A stretch of 64,000 nt of DNA from Spirosoma sordidisoli (lineage in GTDB: Bacteria > Bacteroidota > Bacteroidia > Cytophagales > Spirosomataceae), in the NCBI RefSeq assembly GCF_004138325.1, contig NZ_SBLB01000004.1, forward strand, positions 434,001 through 498,000. The letters are read 5' to 3'. The notes beneath the pieces are model-generated. The model searched no databases and was not told the DNA's origin. It saw only the letters and a program-made list of their open reading frames with translations. A program made the position numbers and the translations under genes. Each line of letters opens with the position of its first letter. Position 1 is the stretch's first letter. This document shows positions 51,642-58,774 of this stretch, piece after piece.

Positions 51642-51680
51642 ATGAGCCGCCTTAGTAAAATAATAACAAAATTTTTATAA
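51642..51680 (+). other. Possible 12-codon leader reading frame before galE
   Basis: ATG at 51642 encodes MSRLSKIITKFL and stops at 51678-51680, eight bases before the TTG start of galE and out of frame with it. It begins just after the promoter. It may be chance, or a leader peptide. Confidence 0.25.
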
Positions 51681-51688
51681 AAAACGGT

Positions 51689-52726
51689 TTGACACCTACA
51701 GGTAGGGCACCCAGAATTTTAGTGACGGGCGGAGCCGGTTTTATTGGCTCCCACACGGTCGTTTCGTTGGTCGAAGCCGGTTTCGAACCGGTTATTGTCG
51801 ACAACTTCTCCAACTCCCAGCAATCGGCTCTCGATGGCCTGCGCGCCATCCTGAACCGCGACGTGACCTGCTATTCGGTCGACTGTAACGACCGGGCGGC
51901 TATGACCGAGATCTTCGAGAAAGAAGAGCTCCGCGGAGTCATTCACTTTGCGGCCTATAAAGCGGTTGGCGAGTCGGTTCAGCAGCCGCTGAAGTACTAC
52001 CGCAACAACCTCGACTCGCTGCTGCTGCTGCTCGAACTGATGCCGGCCTACGGCGTGCAGAACCTGGTTTTTTCATCGTCCTGCACCGTTTATGGCCAGC
52101 CCGAGCAGCTTCCGGTAACCGAAGAAACACCCCGGCTCCCGGCTCAGTCGCCCTACGGCAACACCAAAGCCATCAGCGAAGATATCATCCGCGATACCGT
52201 ACAGGCTCAGGTGCCCATCCGGGCGCTGGCGCTGCGGTATTTCAACCCCGTTGGGGCCCACCCCTCAGCCCAGATCGGCGAACTGCCGCTGGGCGTTCCG
52301 GCTAACCTGGTTCCGTTCATTACGCAAACGGCCGCCGGTATACGCCAGAGCCTGACCGTATACGGCAGCGATTACAACACCCCCGACGGCACCTGTATCC
52401 GCGATTATATACACGTGATGGATCTGGCCGAAGCCCACGTTCAGGCGCTCAAAAAACTCAACGAAGCCGAAAACGAGGCCAGCTACGACGTGATCAACAT
52501 CGGCACCGGCCGGGGCGAAACGGTCCTGACCATTATCAATACCTTTGAGCAGGAAACAGGCGTGAAGCTCAACTACACCATGGGACCTCGCCGGGCAGGC
52601 GATGTAGAACAGGTGTACGCCGATGTAACGAAAGCCCGTCGCGAACTGGGCTGGACCGCCCGGCGAACCCTGGCCGAGTCGCTCCGCGATGCCTGGCGCT
52701 GGCAGGAAAAACTCAGTTTATCTTAG
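51689..52726 (+). CDS. galE: UDP-glucose 4-epimerase, TTG start
   Basis: 345 aa. NAD-binding ILVTGGAGFIGSHTVV at the N-terminus, the catalytic SSSCTVYG and SPYGNTKAISE (Tyr-x3-Lys), RYFNPVGAHPSAQIGE and GTCIRDYIHVMDLAEAH are all typical of GalE. There is no ATG in frame ahead of the NAD-binding motif: the frame closes upstream at 51656-51658, and the best start is TTG at 51689. It interconverts UDP-glucose and UDP-galactose for surface glycans. First gene of the nucleotide-sugar operon. Confidence 0.95.
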   Translation: MTPTGRAPRILVTGGAGFIGSHTVVSLVEAGFEPVIVDNFSNSQQSALDGLRAILNRDVTCYSVDCNDRAAMTEIFEKEELRGVIHFAAYKAVGESVQQPLKYYRNNLDSLLLLLELMPAYGVQNLVFSSSCTVYGQPEQLPVTEETPRLPAQSPYGNTKAISEDIIRDTVQAQVPIRALALRYFNPVGAHPSAQIGELPLGVPANLVPFITQTAAGIRQSLTVYGSDYNTPDGTCIRDYIHVMDLAEAHVQALKKLNEAENEASYDVINIGTGRGETVLTIINTFEQETGVKLNYTMGPRRAGDVEQVYADVTKARRELGWTARRTLAESLRDAWRWQEKLSLS

Positions 52727-52807
52727 TTGGTTACGGGGTATTCAGACTGGCAGCCAGTATTGCCAGCCTGTCTGAACGCCCGGTATGGCAAATCGAATAT
52801 AACTACC

Positions 52808-53869
52808 ATGAAACTTCTTATCACCGGCGGGGCCGGCTTTATCGGATCACACGTAGTCCGGCTGTTTGTTACCAAATACCCGGAGTATCAGATTTATAAC
52901 CTCGACAAACTGACCTACGCCGGTAATCTGGCTAACCTGTCAGACATCGAACACGCCCCGAACTACACCTTCATCAAAGGCGATATTACCGACGCCAAAT
53001 TTATCGACGACATGTTCGCCGAGCTGGCGTTCGATGGCGTCATCCACCTCGCAGCAGAGTCGCACGTAGACCGGTCCATTACCGACCCCATGTCGTTTGT
53101 CATGACCAACGTGGTGGGCACAGTAAACCTGCTCAACGCGGCCAAAAACACCTGGGCAGCCGGGGCGTCGGGTTTCGACGGCAAGCGGTTCTACCACGTC
53201 TCGACCGATGAGGTATACGGTTCGCTGCACAACCCCGACGAGTTCTTCACCGAAGAAACCGCCTACGACCCGCAGTCGCCCTATTCGGCTTCCAAGGCCG
53301 CTTCGGATCACTTCGTTCGCGCTTATGGCAACACCTATAAGCTGCCGGTTGTGCTCAGCAACTGCTCCAACAACTACGGTCCCAATCATTTTCCGGAGAA
53401 GCTGATTCCGCTCATGATTCACAACATCCAGACCAACAAACCGCTGCCGGTTTACGGCAAAGGCGAGAACGTTCGGGACTGGCTGTTTGTAGTTGATCAC
53501 GCCCGCGCTATCGATGCCGTATTTCATAACGGCCGCCTGGGCGAGACCTACAACATCGGCGGGTTCAACGAGTGGAAAAACATTGACCTCGTTCACCTGC
53601 TGTGTACCATCATGGACCGTAAGCTGGGTCGGCCCGAAGGTACCTCGGCTCAGCTGATCACCTACGTTACCGACCGCGCCGGACACGACCTCCGCTACGC
53701 CATCGACGCCCATAAGATTATGAACGAGCTGGGCTGGCAGCCATCACTCCAGTTCGAGCAGGGCCTCGAAAAAACGGTCGACTGGTTCCTCGAAAACCAG
53801 GAGTGGCTCGACAACGTAACGTCGGGTAACTACCAGAAGTATTACGAAAGCATGTACACTAACCGATAA
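52808..53869 (+). CDS. rfbB: dTDP-glucose 4,6-dehydratase
   Basis: 353 aa from the ATG at 52808. NAD-binding ITGGAGFIGSHVVRLF, HLAAESHVDRSI, catalytic YHVSTDEVYGSL (Thr-Asp-Glu) and SPYSASKAASDH (Tyr-x3-Lys), YGPNHFPEKLIPLMI and RDWLFVVDHARAI are diagnostic. It makes dTDP-4-keto-6-deoxyglucose, precursor of rhamnose and other deoxysugars. Its usual partner rfbA follows only after a 1.8-kb two-gene insert; rfbC and rfbD are not in the window. Confidence 0.96.
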   Translation: MKLLITGGAGFIGSHVVRLFVTKYPEYQIYNLDKLTYAGNLANLSDIEHAPNYTFIKGDITDAKFIDDMFAELAFDGVIHLAAESHVDRSITDPMSFVMTNVVGTVNLLNAAKNTWAAGASGFDGKRFYHVSTDEVYGSLHNPDEFFTEETAYDPQSPYSASKAASDHFVRAYGNTYKLPVVLSNCSNNYGPNHFPEKLIPLMIHNIQTNKPLPVYGKGENVRDWLFVVDHARAIDAVFHNGRLGETYNIGGFNEWKNIDLVHLLCTIMDRKLGRPEGTSAQLITYVTDRAGHDLRYAIDAHKIMNELGWQPSLQFEQGLEKTVDWFLENQEWLDNVTSGNYQKYYESMYTNR

Positions 53870-53874
53870 TTCTA

Positions 53875-54966
53875 ATGAAGCTGGTCAGTTTTTCGTGCAA
53901 GGCCTATGGTCACTCGATCCAAGAAATCAATCTACAGCAGGTTAATCTGCTTGTAGGGCGGAATGGAAGTGGCAAATCATACGCGCTGCGCTCTATTGAA
54001 AGATTGGCCGATGTCATTTCAGAAAAAAGCTGGCATCCCGTTGTTCGGGAATGGAAAGCTGAATTTGAAGATGAAGCAGGTAAACAGTTAGCTTATTCTT
54101 TTGGGTGGACTGAAAAGGGGGTTTCTATTCAATACGAACAACTAGTATGGGACGGCATAATTCTAATTGAGCGTAATCAGGATGGCTGCTTTGTCTATTC
54201 TAGTGTTACAGATAAAAGAGAAGAAGTCACTCCGCCCAAAACAAAACTGGTTATCAACGTTCGCCGGGACACAAAACTTCATCCAGAATTTGAGAAGTTG
54301 ATTCACTGGGCCGAATCCTGTTACAGTTTCCGCTTCGGCACGATTGTTCCAGAGGTAGAGGATATTGACAGGAAGTTGTCAAAGTTTAACTTCTCGCCTT
54401 TAGATCAAACAAAAACCGATTATACGCCAGGCGATTTGTTTAATGATTTAGAGCATAAGCAGCAGTGGAAGATTCTTGATTTGATGCAAGACTTCGGTTA
54501 CCGTTTTGAGGTTCTGAAATCTAGAGGTACTACTGATCCGAAAAGTGTTGAGTATCGTGAAAAAGGCTGGGCTCGACCATATGACATCACGCTCACCTCA
54601 CAAGGTACCTTCAGGGTATTTATCCTTCTGGCTTATTTCCTTCGTCTAGTCAACACAGCAAAGCCACAACTCATTCTGATCGATGATCTTGGCGAAGGGC
54701 TTGACTATAGCAGGTCCGTTAAACTAGGTAAGTTCCTCTTTGATGAATGTCAAAAAGCCGGAGTGCAGTTGATTGCCACCTCCAACGACGGTTTTTTAAT
54801 GGACGCCATTCCAATTGAATACTGGAATGTCTTACGGCGAACAGGAACTGAAATTACCGCTTTGAACGCTGAAAATCATCTTGAACTCTTCCAGAATTTC
54901 GCTTACACCGGGCTTTCTAACTTTGACTTTTTCTCATCAGATTATATTGATACCCACCTGAAATGA
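53875..54966 (+). CDS. ABC/SMC-like AAA ATPase of a putative defence pair
   Basis: 363 aa. Walker A GRNGSGKS at 28-35, a degenerate signature (TLTSQGTFR, about 239-247), Walker B LILIDDLGEGLD (about 266-277) and a switch motif IATSND. This is the AAA_21/OLD-like ATPase layout, without a fused nuclease. It starts 5 bases after the rfbB stop and overlaps the next gene by 4 bases (ATGA). A+T-richer than its flanks, so probably acquired. Such ATPases pair with TOPRIM-like partners in PARIS, Gabija-like and OLD-like anti-phage systems. Confidence 0.85.
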   Translation: MKLVSFSCKAYGHSIQEINLQQVNLLVGRNGSGKSYALRSIERLADVISEKSWHPVVREWKAEFEDEAGKQLAYSFGWTEKGVSIQYEQLVWDGIILIERNQDGCFVYSSVTDKREEVTPPKTKLVINVRRDTKLHPEFEKLIHWAESCYSFRFGTIVPEVEDIDRKLSKFNFSPLDQTKTDYTPGDLFNDLEHKQQWKILDLMQDFGYRFEVLKSRGTTDPKSVEYREKGWARPYDITLTSQGTFRVFILLAYFLRLVNTAKPQLILIDDLGEGLDYSRSVKLGKFLFDECQKAGVQLIATSNDGFLMDAIPIEYWNVLRRTGTEITALNAENHLELFQNFAYTGLSNFDFFSSDYIDTHLK

Positions 54967-55664
54967 GAAAAATTGCAGTTTTTGTAGAAGGACAGGCTGA
55001 ATTAATTTTTGTTCGGGAGTTTTTGTTAAAGTGGTTCAACTACAACATTGATTTGGAGTGCCGTAATTTATTTACTGATGGTCAGTCTCATCAGGCAGAA
55101 TTCGATTTTCCAATCTCCACTGCACCTATCCATGTTCAGGTTATCAATGTAGGCGGAGACGGGAATGTTTTATCAAGGATGCTCGGACGAGAGCAACTTT
55201 TACACAACGCCGGTTACGAAACAATCATCGGCTTAAGAGACATGTATTCTGAGGAGTACAAAAAAAAGGTAAAAAACCAAACTGTTGATCCAGCAATAAG
55301 CGAGCTGTTCAAAAACGGTGCTACCGTTACAATTTACCAAAGGGCAAAGCAACCTGACTCAATGAAGCTTTGCTTCGCTATTATGGAAATTGAAGCATGG
55401 TGGCTTGGTATACCCACCGTTTGGCATAGTTTCGATTCTACAATTCAGAACCAGTTTGCTGATGCTTTTACCAGGCCGGAATCCGTTTTTCACCCAGCCA
55501 CTCTAATAAATAAGCTTCTCCAATCAAGACACCAATCTTATAAGAAATATAAGGGTGAGGTTGAGTCGATTGTAAGTCGTATTTCTTTGCAAGACTACAT
55601 CGATCTGCGAGACAGTCAGCGATGTCCCTCTTTTTGTGAGTTCGTTGATCACATTAACACTTAA
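54963..55664 (+). CDS. TOPRIM-like / DUF4276-type partner of the ATPase
   Basis: 233 aa. N-terminus KIAVFVEGQAELIFVREFLLKWF has the TOPRIM-like VEG...E pattern with the conserved glutamate; TIIGLRDMYSEEY follows at the place of the acidic motif; KLCFAIMEIEAWWLGI is the block typical of the DUF4276/RloB-like group. Overlaps the ATPase gene by 4 bases, implying a stoichiometric pair. In related systems this protein is the toxic nuclease effector released by the ATPase. Exact family needs profile searching. Confidence 0.8.
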   Translation: MRKIAVFVEGQAELIFVREFLLKWFNYNIDLECRNLFTDGQSHQAEFDFPISTAPIHVQVINVGGDGNVLSRMLGREQLLHNAGYETIIGLRDMYSEEYKKKVKNQTVDPAISELFKNGATVTIYQRAKQPDSMKLCFAIMEIEAWWLGIPTVWHSFDSTIQNQFADAFTRPESVFHPATLINKLLQSRHQSYKKYKGEVESIVSRISLQDYIDLRDSQRCPSFCEFVDHINT

Positions 55665-55702
55665 CAACACTTGAACATAATCAATAATTAAACTACCTTA
55701 AA

Positions 55703-56563
55703 ATGAAAGGTATTATCCTTGCCGGTGGGTCAGGTACCCGACTCCATCCGCTTACCCTGGCCGTCAGTAAACAGCTTATGCCTGTTTATGACAAGCCTAT
55801 GATTTATTACCCCCTCTCGATTCTGATGCTGGCGGGTATTCGCGATATCCTGATCATTTCGACGCCCCATGACCTGCCTCACTTCGAAAAGTTGCTGGGC
55901 GACGGCGCCCGGCTGGGATGCCGGTTCAGCTATGCCGTACAGCCCAGTCCCGATGGACTGGCGCAGGCGTTCATCATTGGCGAAGAGTTTATCGGCGCTG
56001 ACAAGGTAGCGCTGGTACTGGGCGACAATATCTTTTACGGGTCGGGCCTGTCCAAGCTCCTCCAGGCCAACAACGATCCTGACGGGGGCGTGGTGTACGC
56101 GTATCAGGTTCACGATCCCGAGCGTTACGGCGTCGTTGAGTTCGATGATGATTTCAACGTCTTGTCGATCGAAGAGAAGCCGGAGAGTCCCAAGTCGAAC
56201 TATGCCGTGCCAGGTTTGTACTTCTACGACAACGAGGTCGTTACCATTGCCAAGAACATAAAACCATCGCCCCGGGGCGAGCTGGAAATTACCGACGTAA
56301 ACCGGGTTTACCTGGAGCGCGGCAAACTCAAAGTAGGCGTACTGGACCGCGGAACGGCCTGGCTCGATACCGGTACGTTCGAGTCGCTGATTCAGGCGGG
56401 TCAGTTTGTTCACGTCATCGAAGAGCGCCAGGGCCTGAAAATTGGCTGTCCTGAGGAGATTGCCTACCGGATGAAGTTTATCACGGCCGAGCAACTGACC
56501 GAAATTGCCAAACCACTCGTCAAGAGCGGCTACGGGCAATATCTGCTGAACCTGCTGAAATAA
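55703..56563 (+). CDS. rfbA: Glucose-1-phosphate thymidylyltransferase
   Basis: 286 aa. Nucleotidyltransferase signature [59 protein letters not shown] and [14 protein letters not shown] are all family-specific. Makes dTDP-glucose, substrate of rfbB. Tail [10 protein letters not shown] is normal. It restarts the nucleotide-sugar operon 38 bases after the TOPRIM-like gene and is followed by a terminator. Confidence 0.96.
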   Translation: MKGIILAGGSGTRLHPLTLAVSKQLMPVYDKPMIYYPLSILMLAGIRDILIISTPHDLPHFEKLLGDGARLGCRFSYAVQPSPDGLAQAFIIGEEFIGADKVALVLGDNIFYGSGLSKLLQANNDPDGGVVYAYQVHDPERYGVVEFDDDFNVLSIEEKPESPKSNYAVPGLYFYDNEVVTIAKNIKPSPRGELEITDVNRVYLERGKLKVGVLDRGTAWLDTGTFESLIQAGQFVHVIEERQGLKIGCPEEIAYRMKFITAEQLTEIAKPLVKSGYGQYLLNLLK

Positions 56564-56588
56564 GCCAGCCTGTCTTACCTGCTGGCTA

Positions 56589-56624
56589 CAAAAAAAGCGC
56601 CGGGGCATCTGCTCCGGCGTTTTC
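56589..56624 (+). terminator. Intrinsic terminator after rfbA
   Basis: CGCCGG (56598-56603) pairs with CCGGCG (56614-56619), with an A-tract before and TTTT after. It ends the nucleotide-sugar operon. Confidence 0.8.
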
Positions 56625-56970
56625 ATTAACCTAACCTATGAGATATTCGGACCGCCGTAGCGGCAAATTCGTTTCAGAGAATGCTCTCTGATACACAACA
56701 AAGGTAGAGCCGCTTCGGCAACCGGTCTAGCGCGAAAACCCTGCTTTTTGGCTAGCCACTGCAATACAGCATAACTCCGCATTCTACTGCGTATTTCTAC
56801 GTATTAACGAGCCCGAAACCGGTCTAAACAGCTGACTAGTAAGCAACGAAGCGTCTATAGTATCGTAAGCCCGCTTGTATAAATAGAAAAAGACGTTGTA
56901 TGTTCGTGACGGGCTGCAACTGGTAGCTGGATGCAGCTCATCTCGTTTACTTCTTTTCCTTTTTCTGTAT
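56625..56970. other. Intergenic stretch without recognised gene
   Basis: About 345 bases between the rfbA terminator and the next ATG at 56971. No reading frame, tRNA or strong repeat was found; ACCGGTCTA occurs twice (near 56723 and 56817). A pyrimidine-rich run precedes the ATG. Confidence 0.5.
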
Positions 56971-57372
56971 ATGTCCGTTTTTACTGAAGATGCCGGCCGT
57001 TTTCTGAACGCCCGCGAAACCAAAACCATGACGGGCGCCTACCGCGACCGTAAAGTATCTGTTGGTCTGAAACCCGACGACTATATTCGTTCCGAGTATT
57101 TCGGGATCAACCAGGTTATGCATCTGCTCAAACAGCCCGGCTGCGTAGGGCTGCGCGTTCACCACGCCAAACGCTGGGAAGATGCCGACGGCAACCCGAC
57201 CGAACCCGGCCAGGGACAGCTGATTCCCCGCGTACTTTTATCTGGTGTCGACGCCAATGGTCACGATATGCCCATCCGGGCCAGTCAATCAGGTCTGAAA
57301 GATATGCCGGGAGATGGCGACGACGAGACGCTGGGCGATGGTCATACCTGCCCTCGTCATTGCGGTCAATAA
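56971..57372 (+). CDS. Small protein of unknown function with CPxHCG tail
   Basis: 133 aa from the ATG at 56971 (MSVFTEDAGRFLNARETKTM); the upstream part of the frame is hydrophobic and unconserved-looking. Soluble, with DDYIRSEYFGINQVMHLLKQPGCVGLRVHHA in the middle and a glycine/aspartate-rich end GDGDDETLGDGHTCPRHCGQ. The CPxHC pair plus a histidine could bind metal. No family recognised. Twelve bases separate it from the membrane protein gene downstream. Confidence 0.7.
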   Translation: MSVFTEDAGRFLNARETKTMTGAYRDRKVSVGLKPDDYIRSEYFGINQVMHLLKQPGCVGLRVHHAKRWEDADGNPTEPGQGQLIPRVLLSGVDANGHDMPIRASQSGLKDMPGDGDDETLGDGHTCPRHCGQ

Positions 57373-57383
57373 GCATATATAGC

Positions 57384-58055
57384 ATGGAAAGGCTACTGGA
57401 ATTAGCAGAGAAATACCCCCTCGATTTCGTCTCTCACTTGTCCAGTGGCCTTCCTATTTTGGTGGGCATACTAACCTTTCGCTACCATTCTGTCGTTCGG
57501 CGTTATATCTGGCTCCTGTTTATTTTCTTCTTCTGCAAGGATTCTCTTTCGCTCTATCATACCTACCACGTCACCAGTAACCTGTATATTCAGAACGCTG
57601 AGACGTTTTTTGCCACGCTATTCATTGCGCTGATTTATTACAACTGCTTCTCGAATCGCCTACCCAGGCAACTTATTGTCTACAGCTGCGCCCTGGCCAT
57701 CGGCGTCATCGTGCTGACGTTTGATAGTGAACGCGTTTCATTCATGAACCTGCTCGCGTTCCGTTTTTTTGCCATCGGCCTCTCCCTCTCCTACTTCAAT
57801 AAAATTATTCAGGACCTGCGAATCAAGCACATCCTGAAACATACCATGTTCTGGTTTAGCTCCGGCCTGCTGATCTACGCCACGGGCACCTTCTTTGTCA
57901 GCCTCTTCATCGAATTCCTGTTCGACCCCAGTCAGGTCGACGACGCCACCTTCGATTCGTACTGGAATCTGAACAACAGCCTGTTCGTTATTTTCTCGGT
58001 GCTTTCGGCCATTGGCCTGTGGTTTAGCCGGGGCGACCGCGAAAACATGGTATAG
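57384..58055 (+). CDS. Polytopic membrane protein of unknown function
   Basis: 223 aa from the ATG at 57384. Six or seven hydrophobic helices (GLPILVGILTF, YIWLLFIFFFCKDSLSLYH, FFATLFIALIYYNCF, LIVYSCALAIGVIVLTF, MNLLAFRFFAIGLSLSYF, TMFWFSSGLLIYATGTFFVSLF, LFVIFSVLSAIGLWF). This resembles the bare membrane sensor part of some Bacteroidota signalling proteins but carries no kinase or output domain. Likely co-transcribed with the upstream small gene. Confidence 0.75.
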   Translation: MERLLELAEKYPLDFVSHLSSGLPILVGILTFRYHSVVRRYIWLLFIFFFCKDSLSLYHTYHVTSNLYIQNAETFFATLFIALIYYNCFSNRLPRQLIVYSCALAIGVIVLTFDSERVSFMNLLAFRFFAIGLSLSYFNKIIQDLRIKHILKHTMFWFSSGLLIYATGTFFVSLFIEFLFDPSQVDDATFDSYWNLNNSLFVIFSVLSAIGLWFSRGDRENMV

Positions 58056-58143
58056 ATTACCTTCTGTCGACTTCTCCTATAGCCGGTATCGTTTGACGTT
58101 AACACTACGGAAAAACCGGCCGCGTTGCTTTTTCGATAAAACC

Positions 58144-58157
58144 GTATGCATGCATAC
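58144..58157. promoter_or_regulatory. 14-bp perfect palindrome, probable MarR operator
   Basis: GTATGCATGCATAC is self-complementary and lies 58 bases upstream of the marR-like start, 18 bases ahead of a TAGCTTTAC -7-like element at 58176-58184, so it overlaps the expected -33 region. MarR dimers bind palindromes of this size. Confidence 0.6.
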
Positions 58158-58175
58158 CATTTATTGAAAAAATAG

Positions 58176-58184
58176 TAGCTTTAC
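58176..58184 (+). promoter_or_regulatory. Candidate -7 element of the MarR-fad operon
   Basis: TAGCTTTAC, one mismatch to TAnnTTTG, 31 bases upstream of the ATG at 58216. Confidence 0.4.
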
Positions 58185-58215
58185 ATCACAGAACGTGAAC
58201 AGGACGACGCCAGCT

Positions 58216-58686
58216 ATGAAGAAGGAGAAAACCGTTGATTTTCACATCAAGTGGGGGTGGCATGCCATTTCGCGCATGTACAACGCCTACGCAGCCCGCT
58301 ATGACATGACGATGGCCATTGGCTACGTCCTGCTCAATATTGACCTCGACGAGGGTACGCCGGCCACCAAAATCGGGCCGCTGCTCGGTATGGAACCCCG
58401 GTCGCTGGTTCGGATGCTGAAAAGCCTCGAAGAACGCGGCTGGATCCGGCGCGAGGTCGACGGTAACGACAAACGGTTTGTCCGCATCTTTCTGACCGAA
58501 GAGGGCCGCGCCAAACGGGAAACCGCCCGCGAAGGCGTCATTCAGTTCAACAACATGATTCGTGAGCGTATTCCGCTCGACAAGCTCGTGCTGTTTTTCG
58601 AGGTTATGAAAGACATTAACCGGATTGTTGAGGAAGAAAACGCCAAAATCAAAGCCAACGAAGCGGAAGAGTTAACCCTGGAGTAA
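58216..58686 (+). CDS. MarR-family transcriptional regulator
   Basis: 156 aa from the ATG at 58216 (MKKEKTVDFHIKWGWHAISR). Winged helix: TMAIGYVLLNIDLDEGTPATKIGPLLGMEPRSLVRMLKSLEERGWIRREVDGNDKRFVRIFLTEEGRA, with the wing at DGNDKRF. C-terminal helices for dimerisation. It sits 88 bases before the fatty-acid oxidation gene, so it probably represses that operon and itself in response to an acyl ligand. Confidence 0.93.
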   Translation: MKKEKTVDFHIKWGWHAISRMYNAYAARYDMTMAIGYVLLNIDLDEGTPATKIGPLLGMEPRSLVRMLKSLEERGWIRREVDGNDKRFVRIFLTEEGRAKRETAREGVIQFNNMIRERIPLDKLVLFFEVMKDINRIVEEENAKIKANEAEELTLE

Positions 58687-58774
58687 GAACCTAAAAACCG
58701 AAAAAGACAGGCTGTGGTCACGGAATGCCTGACTGGCACCGCCGGGCAGCGGCCTGTTTTCATCAACCAGAACC

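Noticed and set aside
55730-56626. 298-codon open frame on the minus strand
   Set aside because: Antisense to rfbA and runs across its terminator; no protein features.
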